Assembly (NCBI GenBank): GCA_016865505.2
Contig: AP025252.1
Location: 1 to 64,000 of the forward strand
Direction of reading: 5' to 3'
Length of the DNA stretch: 64,000 nucleotides
From: Bryobacterales bacterium F-183
GTDB lineage: Bacteria > Acidobacteriota > Terriglobia > Bryobacterales > Bryobacteraceae
In this document: positions 44,970 to 54,512 of the stretch, piece after piece
How the letters are laid out: each line of letters starts with the position of its first letter
How positions within the stretch are numbered: position 1 is the stretch's first letter
Notes under the pieces: model-generated
The model's input: only the letters and a program-made list of their open reading frames with translations
Told to the model about the DNA's origin: nothing
The model's database searches: none
Made by a program: the position numbers and the translations under genes

Positions 44970-45793
44970 CGAGTCAGAACTTCCGCGACGGGGGAGGAAG
45001 AAGAATGGGCGACGGCTAGCGGTTCTGCTGTGCCGAGGCCGCCAAACCGGCGTTCACGGCTCTGGAAGTCCCGAATGGCCGCCAGCAGGTCTTTGCGACG
45101 GAAATCGGGCCACAGCGTCTCTGTGACGTAGAGTTCGGCGTACGCGATCTGCCAGAGCAAAAAGTTGCTGACGCGCATTTCGCCGGAGGTACGGATGAGC
45201 AGGTCCGGGTCCGAGATGCCGGCGGTGTACAGATGCCGGGCGATGGACTCTTCGGTCACCTCAACGGGCTCACCTTGGCGCGCCTGGTCGACCATGGCGC
45301 GGACGGCATCGACGATTTCCGCACGGCCACCGTAGTTGATGGCAAGGTTCAGACGCAGGCCGGTGTTGCCGGCTGTGGCGCTGGTGGTTTCGTCCAGGTC
45401 CCGCTGGATGCTGGACGGAAGTTCGCTGATGCGGCCCACGGCCTGAAAGCGCACGTTGTTGCGCATCAGATCGGCCAGTTCTTTTTTGAGATAGAAGCGA
45501 AGGAGACGCCAGAGGGTTTCTACTTCGGCCCGTGGGCGCTTCCAGTTTTCGACGGAGAAGGCGTAGAGCGTGAGCGCTTCAAGACCCAACTGCGCACAGG
45601 TTTCGACACAGATGCGAACCGGCTCCACACCAGCGCGATGTCCCGCCACGCGAGGCATACTGCGCTTGCGGGCCCAACGGCCGTTGCCGTCCATGATCAC
45701 CGCGATGTGCTTTGGCAGCCGCTCCGCATCGAGGCTTTTGGCAAGCACCCAATCCGGGCTACCGGGCTCCAGAATCTCCAGCAAGGATCTCAT
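44966..45793 (-). CDS. uppS: Isoprenyl transferase (undecaprenyl diphosphate synthase)
   Basis: UppS makes the undecaprenyl carrier for peptidoglycan. The 275-residue protein shows HIAVIMDGNGRWARKRSMPRVAGHRAG (catalytic Asp at about 34), TLYAFSVENWKRP and the C-terminal DLLIRTSGEMRVSNFLLWQIAYAELYVTETLWPDF. It has a short N-terminal extension of about 28 residues. It is the first of two genes coupled with cdsA. Confidence 0.96.
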   Translation of the reverse strand: MRSLLEILEPGSPDWVLAKSLDAERLPKHIAVIMDGNGRWARKRSMPRVAGHRAGVEPVRICVETCAQLGLEALTLYAFSVENWKRPRAEVETLWRLLRFYLKKELADLMRNNVRFQAVGRISELPSSIQRDLDETTSATAGNTGLRLNLAINYGGRAEIVDAVRAMVDQARQGEPVEVTEESIARHLYTAGISDPDLLIRTSGEMRVSNFLLWQIAYAELYVTETLWPDFRRKDLLAAIRDFQSRERRFGGLGTAEPLAVAHSSSSPVAEVLTR

Positions 45794-45823
45794 CGCGCAC
45801 GAGTGGACAACCTCTTTATGATA

Positions 45824-47560
45824 TCAAGCGGGCTGCCGTCCGGGCTCTCGTTTTTTTGCGTCGCTTGCATTATCCTGATCCGGCACAAAGAAATGGAACA
45901 CCGAACCCTGTCCGGGCTCCGATTCCACCCAGATGCGGCCGCCCCGGCGCGTCACAATGCCGCGGCAAATCGCGAGACCCAATCCCGTACCGGTGGAGCC
46001 TTCCCGCTGTACGCGCTTGAACAGAGCGAAGATCGTTTCGCGATGCTCAGGCTCGATGCCAAGGCCGTTGTCGCGAACCGAGATGAGCCAGCCATCGTCG
46101 TTGCGCTGCGACGATAGGGAGATGTGCGGCGCGACACCAGGCTTGCGGTACTTGATGGCATTGGCGATCAGGTTCTGTACCACCTGCTGGAACCTTGTGC
46201 CATCGACGTACAAGGTCGGCAGGGGTCCCGCATCGATCACGGCGCCGGTTTCACGCCTGGGGCCGGCGAGGTTGTCGATGGCGTTGGCGGCGAGTTGGTT
46301 GAAGTCCACCCACTCCTGCGGGACAGCGCCGTCGTCGCGAGTGGCTTGCGCGTAGGTGAGCAGGTCTTTGATGAACTGATCCATACGCCGTGCGCCTTCG
46401 ACGCAGAAGCCGATGAACTGCTGGGCCTGGGCATCGAGCTCGCCGGCGTACTTGCGCTGGAGCAACTGGCTGTAGACGCCGATCATGCGGAGGGGCTCTT
46501 GGAGGTCATGCCCGATCGAATAGGCGAACTCTTCGAGCTCATGGTTGGCGCGGTCAAGCTGGCGGTTGGCATGTTCGAGTTCGAGGTTTGCCGCCGCGAG
46601 TTGATCGGCCATCAAGGCGCGGTACTCGGCGGCTTCGCGTTCGGCCTGGGCGCGGATGAGCTTGACCTCGCGCTCGCGAAGTTCGTCGAGGATGCGGCGG
46701 TTCTGATCGAGCAGGTACTTGCGGCGAAGCGGGGCGGCGATACGGGCGCGAATCACTGACGTTTCGGCAGACTTGGTGACGTAGTCATCGGCGCCCGCCT
46801 CAAAGCCGCGCTGGATGTGTTCTTTGTCCTCATGCCCGCTGAGCATGATGAGGATAATGTTGGTGGATGCGCCAGGAGAACTGGAGTCCCGAACCTCACG
46901 GCAGAACTGGGGGCCGTCGAGGCCAGGCATCTCGAAGTCGACCAGCACGCAGTCGTAGCGGCCCTCTTTCACCAACTCCAGCGCGCGGCGTGGATCGTCC
47001 AAGGTGTCGACCTTATAGTTCTCGTTGCGCAGCTCATGCGCGATGTAGCTCAGGTACGTGGGGCTGTCGTCGACGGCGAGAATGCGCGCCTCGCCGTAAT
47101 GCTTTTCGAGGCCCTGGATGACGGCTGCGGGAGCGGCTGACGATTCGCGCAGTAAGGCTTGAATACGGGCGGCCAGGATGTCGGTGTCGGCGGACTTGGA
47201 TACATAATCGTCCGCGCCGCTTTCGAGACCACGCATCTGTGCCGAGTCACTGTCTTCGGACGTCAGCATCATCACCGGGATCGCACGGGTGTTGACGTTG
47301 GCCTTGATTTCGCGGCAGAACTCGGCGCCGTTGCGGCCGGGCAAGTGATAGTCGACGAGCACGACATCGGGACGCTGTTTGGCGATCTCCGTAAAGCCTG
47401 CTTCCGCAGATCCGGCGACCGTCACTTCCATGCCCTTGGCCACCAGCCGTACGCGAAACAGTTCGGCCTGTGTGCGCGAATCCTCAATCAACAAAACACG
47501 CCGCGGGGCCGGTAACACGGCGGATGCGGCGGAAGGCGGAACATTGGCAGAATTCCCCAC
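45824..47560 (-). CDS. Receiver-receiver-histidine kinase, output of the chemosensory operon
   Basis: The 578-residue soluble protein has two receiver domains (VLLIEDSRTQAEL with DYHLPGRNG near residue 70; ILAVDDSPTYLSY with DFEMPGLDG near 208). A coiled-coil linker follows, then a HisKA domain with FAYSIGHDLQEPLRM near 355 and an HATPase domain with NLIANAIKY (N box), RDNGLGI and GTGLGLAI. No membrane segment or DNA-binding output is present. It ends the chemosensory operon, 2 bases after cheB, where Wsp has the GGDEF protein WspR. It probably takes phosphate from CheA and passes a signal to another regulator elsewhere in the genome. Confidence 0.85.
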   Translation of the reverse strand: MGNSANVPPSAASAVLPAPRRVLLIEDSRTQAELFRVRLVAKGMEVTVAGSAEAGFTEIAKQRPDVVLVDYHLPGRNGAEFCREIKANVNTRAIPVMMLTSEDSDSAQMRGLESGADDYVSKSADTDILAARIQALLRESSAAPAAVIQGLEKHYGEARILAVDDSPTYLSYIAHELRNENYKVDTLDDPRRALELVKEGRYDCVLVDFEMPGLDGPQFCREVRDSSSPGASTNIILIMLSGHEDKEHIQRGFEAGADDYVTKSAETSVIRARIAAPLRRKYLLDQNRRILDELREREVKLIRAQAEREAAEYRALMADQLAAANLELEHANRQLDRANHELEEFAYSIGHDLQEPLRMIGVYSQLLQRKYAGELDAQAQQFIGFCVEGARRMDQFIKDLLTYAQATRDDGAVPQEWVDFNQLAANAIDNLAGPRRETGAVIDAGPLPTLYVDGTRFQQVVQNLIANAIKYRKPGVAPHISLSSQRNDDGWLISVRDNGLGIEPEHRETIFALFKRVQREGSTGTGLGLAICRGIVTRRGGRIWVESEPGQGSVFHFFVPDQDNASDAKKREPGRQPA

Positions 47561-47562
47561 AG

Positions 47563-48642
47563 CTACGCCCCCTTTCCAGACTTGACCAGTTCCAGAATGC
47601 GCGGAGCAATCGATTCGAGCGGCAACGATTCCCGGACTGCGCCTAACTTCGCGGCAGCCGCCGGCATACCGTACACCACCGCTGTACTTGCGTCCTCCGC
47701 AATCGTATATGTTCCGACGGTGGAGCGATGAAGCTCCGCCATACCCTGGGCGCCGTCGTCGCCCATACCTGTAAGCAATACGCCGATGGCAGGAATCCCA
47801 CCTCGCGCTACGGAACCGAACAACACATTTGCCGAGGGCTTGTGGCTGCCCGAGGGGGGACCATCTTCAACGTCGGCCCAGATGCCGCGACATACGAGAT
47901 GCAGTCCGCTGGGGGCGACGTAGGCGCAGCCCCGCTTCATTTCCACCCGCTCGTGTACCACGCAGCAGGCAAAGGGCGTTGTCGAGTTGAGCCAGTCGGC
48001 GAAGCCGTCCATAAAGCCGGGGCTCATGTGCTGAACGATTGCGATGGGAAGCGGAAAGTCGGTGCCCAAGCCGTTCAGCAAACGTACCAGCGCGTTTGGA
48101 CCTCCGGTAGATGCGGCAACGGCCAGCAGGCCGTACTTCACGGCACCGGCGGGCACCTTGTTAGGCTTCTGCGGGGACGCCGGCGGTACGGGCTGCCACG
48201 AGGATAGACCCGAAGGTTCGCGCCTGCGGATGACCTTGACCTCGCTCATGATGGCGAGTTGCGTACAGAGTCTTGACCCCATGGCGGCGTAGTCTTCATG
48301 GCCGCTGGACACGGGCTTGTCGACTACGGAAAGCGCGCCGGCCTTGAGCGCTTCCATCGACAGATTGACGTCCTGCCGGGCGATGCCGGACACCACGACA
48401 ATCGGAGTGGGACGCTGCGCCATGATGCGGCGCGTGGTTTCGAGCCCCTCGATGCCGGGCAGGTGGATGTCCATTGAGATGACGTCCGGCGCGACGCTAT
48501 CGACGATGGCCAGAGCTTCTTCGCCGCTCGCTGCCATGGCGGCCACTTCCAGGCGCGGGTCGGCATCGATGATGCGACGTAAATGTTCGCGCACCACCGC
48601 CGAATCTTCCACGATCAACACACGTAGCTTGGACGTGCTCAT
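47563..48642 (-). CDS. cheB: Protein-glutamate methylesterase CheB
   Basis: CheB removes methyl groups from the chemoreceptor when phosphorylated. The 359-residue protein has an N-terminal receiver (VLIVEDSAVVREHLRRI, DIHLPGIEG near residue 58) and the C-terminal methylesterase domain with catalytic Ser (ASTGGPNAL near 178), His (IVQHMSPGF near 205) and Asp (TGMGDDGAQGM near 300). Its start overlaps the cheA stop by 4 bases. It corresponds to WspF by position. Confidence 0.92.
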   Translation of the reverse strand: MSTSKLRVLIVEDSAVVREHLRRIIDADPRLEVAAMAASGEEALAIVDSVAPDVISMDIHLPGIEGLETTRRIMAQRPTPIVVVSGIARQDVNLSMEALKAGALSVVDKPVSSGHEDYAAMGSRLCTQLAIMSEVKVIRRREPSGLSSWQPVPPASPQKPNKVPAGAVKYGLLAVAASTGGPNALVRLLNGLGTDFPLPIAIVQHMSPGFMDGFADWLNSTTPFACCVVHERVEMKRGCAYVAPSGLHLVCRGIWADVEDGPPSGSHKPSANVLFGSVARGGIPAIGVLLTGMGDDGAQGMAELHRSTVGTYTIAEDASTAVVYGMPAAAAKLGAVRESLPLESIAPRILELVKSGKGA

Positions 48643-50885
48643 AAGATTTGACGGACCGTTTCCAGCACTTCGCGCTGGTCAAACTTTCGCTTCACAATGA
48701 ATGCTTCCGCGCCCAAACGCAGACCTCGTTCCTGCGACGGGCGATCCTCCACGGAACTGACGACGATCACGGGTACATGCGCCAAGGCCTTGTCGGCCTT
48801 GATCTGTTCGAGCAGTTGAAAGCCGTCCATACGCGGCATCTGGATGTCGGTGACGACGAGGTCGAAAGTGGCCTGCCTGAGTTTTTCCAACGCCTCTACG
48901 CCATCCACAGCAACATCCACCTGATACCCATTCGCCTGGAACAGATTCTTTTCGAGCGACCTCGTGGTGATCGAGTCATCGACGACGAGGATGCGCGACG
49001 GGGGCGGCGGAGCTTCGGCGGAAGCGGCAGCGTCATCGTTCCACAGCGCCTCGCTTGCGTAGCCTGCGGATCCGTCAAGTACAGCGGCGAGGTTGAGCAC
49101 CACGGCGACAGAGCCATCGGGCATCGCCACCGCGCCTGCGCCGTACCCGGACAACTCCTGCGGCAGTTGCAGAGGCTTGACCACAGCCTCGCGTACGTCG
49201 GCCACCTCATCGGCCAGGAGCAGCGCCTGCTGCGGGCCCAGGTTGACCATCACTGCAAGATGCGCGTTGCCGGGACGGCGGCTTCGCTCGGCCTCCAACT
49301 GCTCCAGCCCAAGTGCGGTGGACAGGCGATGTACCGGGACAGGCAAGTCGCCCATCAGGTACACGGACTTGCCCTCAAGGGTTCGGATTTCTTCTGTCCT
49401 GATCTTCAACACGCGCCCGACGAACGCTGCCGGGATACCAAATAGATGCCCGGCTGCGGCAGCGAACAACATTTGTTGGCCGGAGAGGGTGACCGGCGCG
49501 GAGATGGTGACGGTGGTGCCGCGGCCCGGTTGCGACTCAATGCGTACGGAACCTTGCAGACGTCCCACGGCGTGGCGTACGACGGCGAGTCCAACGCCGC
49601 GCCCGGAGAGGGTGGTTAACTGCGCGGAGGTCGAGAAGCCGGAACGAAAGATGAGGTCGGCGAGGCGGTCCCGGGAGATCGATTCGATTTCGGATGCGGA
49701 AAAGATTCGCTGGCGTACGGCTTCTGCGGCGAGCGCGGTGTAGTTCAAGCCGCGGCCATCGTCGGTGACACTCACCAGCAAACGGTCACCGGAGGTACGC
49801 ACGGCTAGCGTGATGGAGCCCTTTGCCGGTTTGCCGGCAGCGACACGCTCGGCTTGCGGCTCCAGGCCATGCGAGAGAGCATTGCGCAGAACGTGCATCA
49901 AGGGGTCGCGCAGGGCTTGCAAGACCGCGCGATCGGCCGGCAGGTCCAAGCCCTCTGCGTTGTACTCGACTGCGATGCCGCGTTCATTGGCGAGGCTACG
50001 AACCATGGTGCCGAAGCCCGAAAACATCGCCGAAGCCGTGGACATGCGGACGCGCGCCGCACTGTCGTCCAGACGGTCCGCCATCTGGTACAGGGTCCAG
50101 TCGCGCTGGCGGCGTTGGAGGTTTGCGGTTCGCGTTTGCTTGGCGATGGTACGCAACTGTTGTTCTGCCGCGTCGATGCATTCGGCCACTGGGGCGAACT
50201 CGGGGTCCGCGCGATGGGTCCGCAGGTAGAACGCAGCGGCACGCCGGAGTTGCAGCCAGCTTTGGAGCGCCTCATCGGCGACATCCGCTTCGCCTGCGGT
50301 GTACGAAGAGGAAGCGAGGCTTTCACCCGAAATGCCAGCCACGACCTCGGCCGTGTACTGCATCAACTCGTCGAGCGCCGTGGTGTGTACGCGGATGAAG
50401 GCGTCCGGCGCGGCGACGGTGGCGGCGGCAGGCTCTTCGGCGTTGGCCGGGGGCGCGACGCGGGGCGTTTCTCTTGCGGGTGGTAGAGGCGTTGTGGGAC
50501 GGCCCGCAGCCTCGCGCAACAGATCGTCAATCGAGGGCGCGGGCTGACCGGCGGTGATGTTGGACAGGACATCCTCAAGCGCGTCGAAGGATCGCGTAAA
50601 GAGCGACGCTAAGACTTCATCGAACTTGCGCTGTCCACTCTGGGCCTGGGCCAAGACGCCTTCGAGCGAATGGGTGAGCATCTCGGTGGCCTCGATGCCT
50701 ACGGCTCGCGCCGCACCCTTCAAGGTGTGCAGACTGCGATGGAGTTGTTCGAAGCGCTGCGCCCGTACGTCCGCCACAACGTCTTCGCCTTCGCGGACAA
50801 TCAGGTCCACAAGCGGACGCATCTGTTGCAGATGTTCCGCTTGTTCGGAGGCAAAGATCGGCAGAAGTACGGGGTCTGGCGTCAA
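48639..50885 (-). CDS. cheA: Hybrid histidine kinase CheA-REC (WspE-like)
   Basis: The 748-residue protein phosphorylates itself at an Hpt histidine and passes phosphate to receivers. It contains an Hpt domain (LHTLKGAARAVG near residue 50), no recognisable P2 domain, a dimerisation/HATPase core (HVLRNALSHGLE near 335, DDGRGLN near 385, GRGVGLAVV near 440), a CheW-like P5 and a C-terminal receiver (DIQMPRMDG near 675). The CheA-receiver fusion defines Wsp- or Frz/Dif-type systems instead of flagellar ones. It overlaps both neighbours by 4 bases. Confidence 0.92.
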   Translation of the reverse strand: MTPDPVLLPIFASEQAEHLQQMRPLVDLIVREGEDVVADVRAQRFEQLHRSLHTLKGAARAVGIEATEMLTHSLEGVLAQAQSGQRKFDEVLASLFTRSFDALEDVLSNITAGQPAPSIDDLLREAAGRPTTPLPPARETPRVAPPANAEEPAAATVAAPDAFIRVHTTALDELMQYTAEVVAGISGESLASSSYTAGEADVADEALQSWLQLRRAAAFYLRTHRADPEFAPVAECIDAAEQQLRTIAKQTRTANLQRRQRDWTLYQMADRLDDSAARVRMSTASAMFSGFGTMVRSLANERGIAVEYNAEGLDLPADRAVLQALRDPLMHVLRNALSHGLEPQAERVAAGKPAKGSITLAVRTSGDRLLVSVTDDGRGLNYTALAAEAVRQRIFSASEIESISRDRLADLIFRSGFSTSAQLTTLSGRGVGLAVVRHAVGRLQGSVRIESQPGRGTTVTISAPVTLSGQQMLFAAAAGHLFGIPAAFVGRVLKIRTEEIRTLEGKSVYLMGDLPVPVHRLSTALGLEQLEAERSRRPGNAHLAVMVNLGPQQALLLADEVADVREAVVKPLQLPQELSGYGAGAVAMPDGSVAVVLNLAAVLDGSAGYASEALWNDDAAASAEAPPPPSRILVVDDSITTRSLEKNLFQANGYQVDVAVDGVEALEKLRQATFDLVVTDIQMPRMDGFQLLEQIKADKALAHVPVIVVSSVEDRPSQERGLRLGAEAFIVKRKFDQREVLETVRQIL

Positions 50886-52561
50886 AGCTGATATCTCGAC
50901 ATGGCGCTGCGCAACTCTTGCGTGAGGACGCTCAAATTGGCCGCGGCCTTTTCTGTTTGTTTGGTGCTGGTGGCGGTTTGCTGGCTGGCCACGCCGATGT
51001 TACGAAAGGCGTGGGTGACCTGCTCAAAGCCGATTTGCTGCTGGCCGCTGCCGCCTACAATCTGCTGGAAGGCGCGGATGCTTTCTTCGACGCTTTCGGT
51101 GAGCTTGCGGATGGCCTGATCGGCGACGCTGGCCTGCTGGCGGCCGGTGTCCACACGCTTGACCGCTTCTTCCGTCAACATCACAGACGACGTAATGCCC
51201 TTCTGGATGTCGCTTAGGATGGACCGGATTTGTATTGTCGCCTGCTTGGACTGCGCGGCCAGATTCTTCATCTCATTGGCGACCACCGCGAAGCTACGGC
51301 CATGTTCGCCGGCTACCGCAGCCTGGATGGACGCATTGAGGGCCAACAGGTGAGACTGTTCGGCGATGTCGTTGACGCTGGCGATGATGTCGCCGATGGT
51401 TTGCGTTTTCTCGCTCAGCGCGATGACGTTTTCCGCTACCGCCTCCGCCTGCTGCCGGATACTGTCCATGGTGGACGTCGTATTGCGGACCGACTGTAAG
51501 CCGGTGGCGCTGGCACTGCTGGTGGCTTCCGCAGCGGATGCTACCTGCTTGGCACGATCGGCGATTTGCGCGCCGGATTGCGCGAGTTGCGACATCGTAG
51601 CGTTGGCCTGCTGTACGGCGGCGGCCTGTTCGGAGGTCGCGGCCGCTTGTTGTTGGGAGGATGCGAAGATCTCTGCCGTAGCCGAGTTCAAGCTTTCGCT
51701 CACCAAACCGATTTGGCTGGCGACACCGCGTAGCCCCTTGACCATCTTGTCGAGACTTCGGCCCAGTTCGCCGATTTCATCCTGACGGTCCGAGGTGATG
51801 GTAAGGCTCAAGTCGCCTTGGCCTACCTTTTCGACCAGCCGCGTAAACTCACCGAGGGGAGCGGCGATGGAGCGATGAATCATGGTGGACAGAATGATCG
51901 CCGCAGTTACAGTAACCAACAGCACGACGAACACCGATGTGCGAGCCTCGTCGGTTAACGCGGACATGTCCGCCCGGCCCACAGCCACCTGCGCCTGCAT
52001 CGCCTGCACGATGTTGGTGAGCTTGCCGCGATAGTTGGATACGGCCTTAGAGACCTCTTCGGAACGGGAAGCAGCCTCCGGCAGGTTGTTGGCGTTGATC
52101 GCGGCAAACTGCGCCTCCACCATCGGACCGGCGATCCGCAATGCCTCTTCCGCGTCTTTCAGCGTTTGCCGTAGCTGCCGCCAGCCGTCTGCGCGGCTCA
52201 CGGAAATGGACAAGTTCTCGAGCGCACCGACGCTCGACTGCAACTCGGCCAGCTTGCGAAGGTTCGCGTCACGGTACGTGCTCCATTCTCGCTGGGTGGT
52301 GAGGGGTGAGACGTCGCCGACCCGGTCGCGCCGCAGAAATGCAGCGAGCATCGCCGATTCGCCCGCGCCGCGCATTTGCGACTCACTGGCCATCAGTTCC
52401 TGTATGCCCTGCTGGATGGACATGTCGCGAGTGTCCACTCGCTGCGAAAGTTCCTGCAGCCTGCGCTGGGTCACCAGCGCGTACACGCCAATCACCACGG
52501 CCAACGCGACAATAATGCCAAAGCCTATCAGCAGCCGGGTTCCGATCTTAAGATTCGACAT
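50882..52561 (-). CDS. Methyl-accepting chemotaxis protein
   Basis: The 559-residue receptor has a transmembrane helix (LLIGFGIIVALAVVIGVYAL, residues about 10-30), a short four-helix-bundle-type sensor, a second helix (VFVVLLVTVTAAIILSTM near 210), a HAMP domain and a long signalling coiled coil. The hairpin tip reads IASVNDIAEQSHLLALNASIQA and VVANEMKNLA, close to the consensus. The periplasmic domain is about 180 residues, typical of WspA-like receptors. Stimulus unknown. Confidence 0.92.
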   Translation of the reverse strand: MSNLKIGTRLLIGFGIIVALAVVIGVYALVTQRRLQELSQRVDTRDMSIQQGIQELMASESQMRGAGESAMLAAFLRRDRVGDVSPLTTQREWSTYRDANLRKLAELQSSVGALENLSISVSRADGWRQLRQTLKDAEEALRIAGPMVEAQFAAINANNLPEAASRSEEVSKAVSNYRGKLTNIVQAMQAQVAVGRADMSALTDEARTSVFVVLLVTVTAAIILSTMIHRSIAAPLGEFTRLVEKVGQGDLSLTITSDRQDEIGELGRSLDKMVKGLRGVASQIGLVSESLNSATAEIFASSQQQAAATSEQAAAVQQANATMSQLAQSGAQIADRAKQVASAAEATSSASATGLQSVRNTTSTMDSIRQQAEAVAENVIALSEKTQTIGDIIASVNDIAEQSHLLALNASIQAAVAGEHGRSFAVVANEMKNLAAQSKQATIQIRSILSDIQKGITSSVMLTEEAVKRVDTGRQQASVADQAIRKLTESVEESIRAFQQIVGGSGQQQIGFEQVTHAFRNIGVASQQTATSTKQTEKAAANLSVLTQELRSAMSRYQL

Positions 52562-52576
52562 TGATCCCCAATTTAC

Positions 52577-53155
52577 TCACTTTTGCCCACTAGCGCCGGA
52601 AGCGCCAATCGATTCCACCTGCAATACCACCGTAAGGTCCGGCAGGATGCCCATCACATGATCCGATTGCCCGTACCGGAGGCTGGACCGCTTTACAACT
52701 CGCGTCTCCTCGACGTCCGCCACCAGGATGCCCAGCGGACGGTTGCCACGCGCCCGAATCAGGATCGCCATGTCCGGCGCGGCTCCGTTGCCTGTTGCCA
52801 GATCCGGGATGGCGAACAACGGCCAAATCTCGCCGCGAACCTGGATCACTCCCCGTACCGAAGCAGGTGCGCCGGGCACAGGCGTGGGCCGTACCGCATG
52901 CAGCACTTCCACCACGACGCGCGCCGGAACCGCGTATCGCACCGTACCGTCCGCCTGGGGCCGGAATATCAGCAATTCCAGACGGTCGGCATCGAGCGCG
53001 GCCGCGGCGTCGCTATCCAAGCCGGTACGCTCGGGAAGTTCCGCCAGGCGCCTCGCGCGAAGTTTATAGATCTCCTGGACATCCAGGGTGTTTCCAGAAT
53101 TCTGTTCTGCTGTACGAATTCTTTCGAGCGCTTTGGCCCAATCGATGGAACCCAT
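52577..53155 (-). CDS. cheW: CheW-like coupling protein
   Basis: This 192-residue protein couples the receptor to CheA. The CheW fold is in the C-terminal part (ILIFRPQADGTVRYAVPARVVVEVLHAVR; VRGVIQVRGEIWPLFAIPDLATG), with about 60 extra N-terminal residues. It is the second CheW of the operon, between cheR and the MCP. In Wsp systems two CheW proteins serve different arrays. Confidence 0.85.
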   Translation of the reverse strand: MGSIDWAKALERIRTAEQNSGNTLDVQEIYKLRARRLAELPERTGLDSDAAAALDADRLELLIFRPQADGTVRYAVPARVVVEVLHAVRPTPVPGAPASVRGVIQVRGEIWPLFAIPDLATGNGAAPDMAILIRARGNRPLGILVADVEETRVVKRSSLRYGQSDHVMGILPDLTVVLQVESIGASGASGQK

Positions 53156-53168
53156 GTCTTCTCTCCCG

Positions 53169-54512
53169 TTACGCCGAAGCTTCCTGCTGCATTCGTGCCA
53201 GTTCTAACAGTTCTTGAGCCTGGATGCCGTCACCATGTTCCACCGCGTCTGCAGGTTCTTTGGGGGCCAGCAGCCGTTCTAGGTTGCGGAAGGCCTTGCG
53301 GGAGCCCAGTACATCGCCGGTGCGCTGCAGCAGCAAGCCGAGGTGATAGTACGCCATGGCGAACCCGCGATCCAGGTAGATCGCGCTGCGCATTTCGCGA
53401 ATGGCCTCCTGGTCTGCACCACGATGTTCGAGCACCAGGCCTAGCGTAAAGTGCGCTTCGCAATCGAGCGAGTCGGCCTGCAGGCGGTCCCGGCAAAGTT
53501 GCTCGGCGGCTGCCCACTCGCCACGGTCGGCCAGGGCGCGGGCGGCATGAATGGGGACCTCTGGAGGTACGGAGGGCGGCGCCGGCGCGGGTTGCGTGGG
53601 CGTGACTGGCACATCCGGCAGCAGGGAGTGGGTGGTCGCGACCGGGTGATGCTCGTGGGTGAGCGGCTTGCGGTACACCACGGCGTTGCCCGCGTTGATG
53701 ATCTCGTACGCGGGGAAGAGGTCGCCGCCGTACTCCGCGTGGCCGACGATCAGCCATCCCCCGGGTTGCAGCATGCCGTGAAATTTCTGGATCAGTTGCC
53801 GGTTCTGCTGTTGCGAGAAGTAGATCATCACGTTGCGGCAGATGATGATGTCGAAGGGTGCCCGAGGGACGCTTGCGAAATGGTCGCCATCCACGAGGTT
53901 GTGATAGGAAAACGAGACATCGCGCTGGTACTCCGGCCGGATGCGAAAGCCTGTGTCTTTGGGCTCAAAGCACTGTGCGATGAGCTCGGGGGAAAGGGTA
54001 CGGAGTGGCCATTTGCTGTACACCCCGTCTCGCGCCGCGGCGAGGAAGTCCACATTGAGGTCCGTACCCGTGATGGATACGCTCCAGCCTTGCAGACGCG
54101 CCGCGAACTCGGTCTTCAGCAGGATCGAGATCGAATAGGCTTCGGCTCCGGTCGCCGCGCCTGCACTCCAGATGCTGAGGGTGCGGGTCATGGCTTTGCG
54201 CTCCAGGACTTCCGGCAGAATGCGCGTCCTCAGGAGGTCGAAATGCTCCATCTGGCGGAAGAAGTACGTCTCGCCGATGGTGAGTTCGCCGACGAGGCGT
54301 TCCATTTCCGGGGGACCTAGCGCCGGGTGCTGCAGCTTGGCGAGGTACGCGCCGCAGGAGGCGAGGTCGAGCGCCTTGATGCGCCGTGCGAGCCTTGCTG
54401 CGAAGTCCGCGTCCTTGTCGTCAAAGTAATTGAGCCCGGTCTGGCTGAGGACGAACTCTTTGAGTTGGGGGAAGGCGTAGTCGCCCAGAATGGCGGAAAC
54501 CGATGGACTCAT
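53169..54512 (-). CDS. cheR: Chemotaxis methyltransferase CheR with TPR repeats (WspC-like)
   Basis: CheR methylates receptor glutamates. From the ATG at 54512 the product is about 447 residues. The start overlaps the upstream cheW stop as ATGA, which fixes it over the in-frame GTG/TTG further upstream. The CheR N- and C-domains carry the S-adenosylmethionine motif SAGAATGAEAYSISI (usually SAGCSTGEEPYS) near residue 130. The tail has two TPR-like units (ADSLDCEAHFTLGLVLEHRG and FAMAYYHLGLLLQRTGDVL). CheR with TPRs is characteristic of Wsp systems. Confidence 0.88.
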   Translation of the reverse strand: MSPSVSAILGDYAFPQLKEFVLSQTGLNYFDDKDADFAARLARRIKALDLASCGAYLAKLQHPALGPPEMERLVGELTIGETYFFRQMEHFDLLRTRILPEVLERKAMTRTLSIWSAGAATGAEAYSISILLKTEFAARLQGWSVSITGTDLNVDFLAAARDGVYSKWPLRTLSPELIAQCFEPKDTGFRIRPEYQRDVSFSYHNLVDGDHFASVPRAPFDIIICRNVMIYFSQQQNRQLIQKFHGMLQPGGWLIVGHAEYGGDLFPAYEIINAGNAVVYRKPLTHEHHPVATTHSLLPDVPVTPTQPAPAPPSVPPEVPIHAARALADRGEWAAAEQLCRDRLQADSLDCEAHFTLGLVLEHRGADQEAIREMRSAIYLDRGFAMAYYHLGLLLQRTGDVLGSRKAFRNLERLLAPKEPADAVEHGDGIQAQELLELARMQQEASA

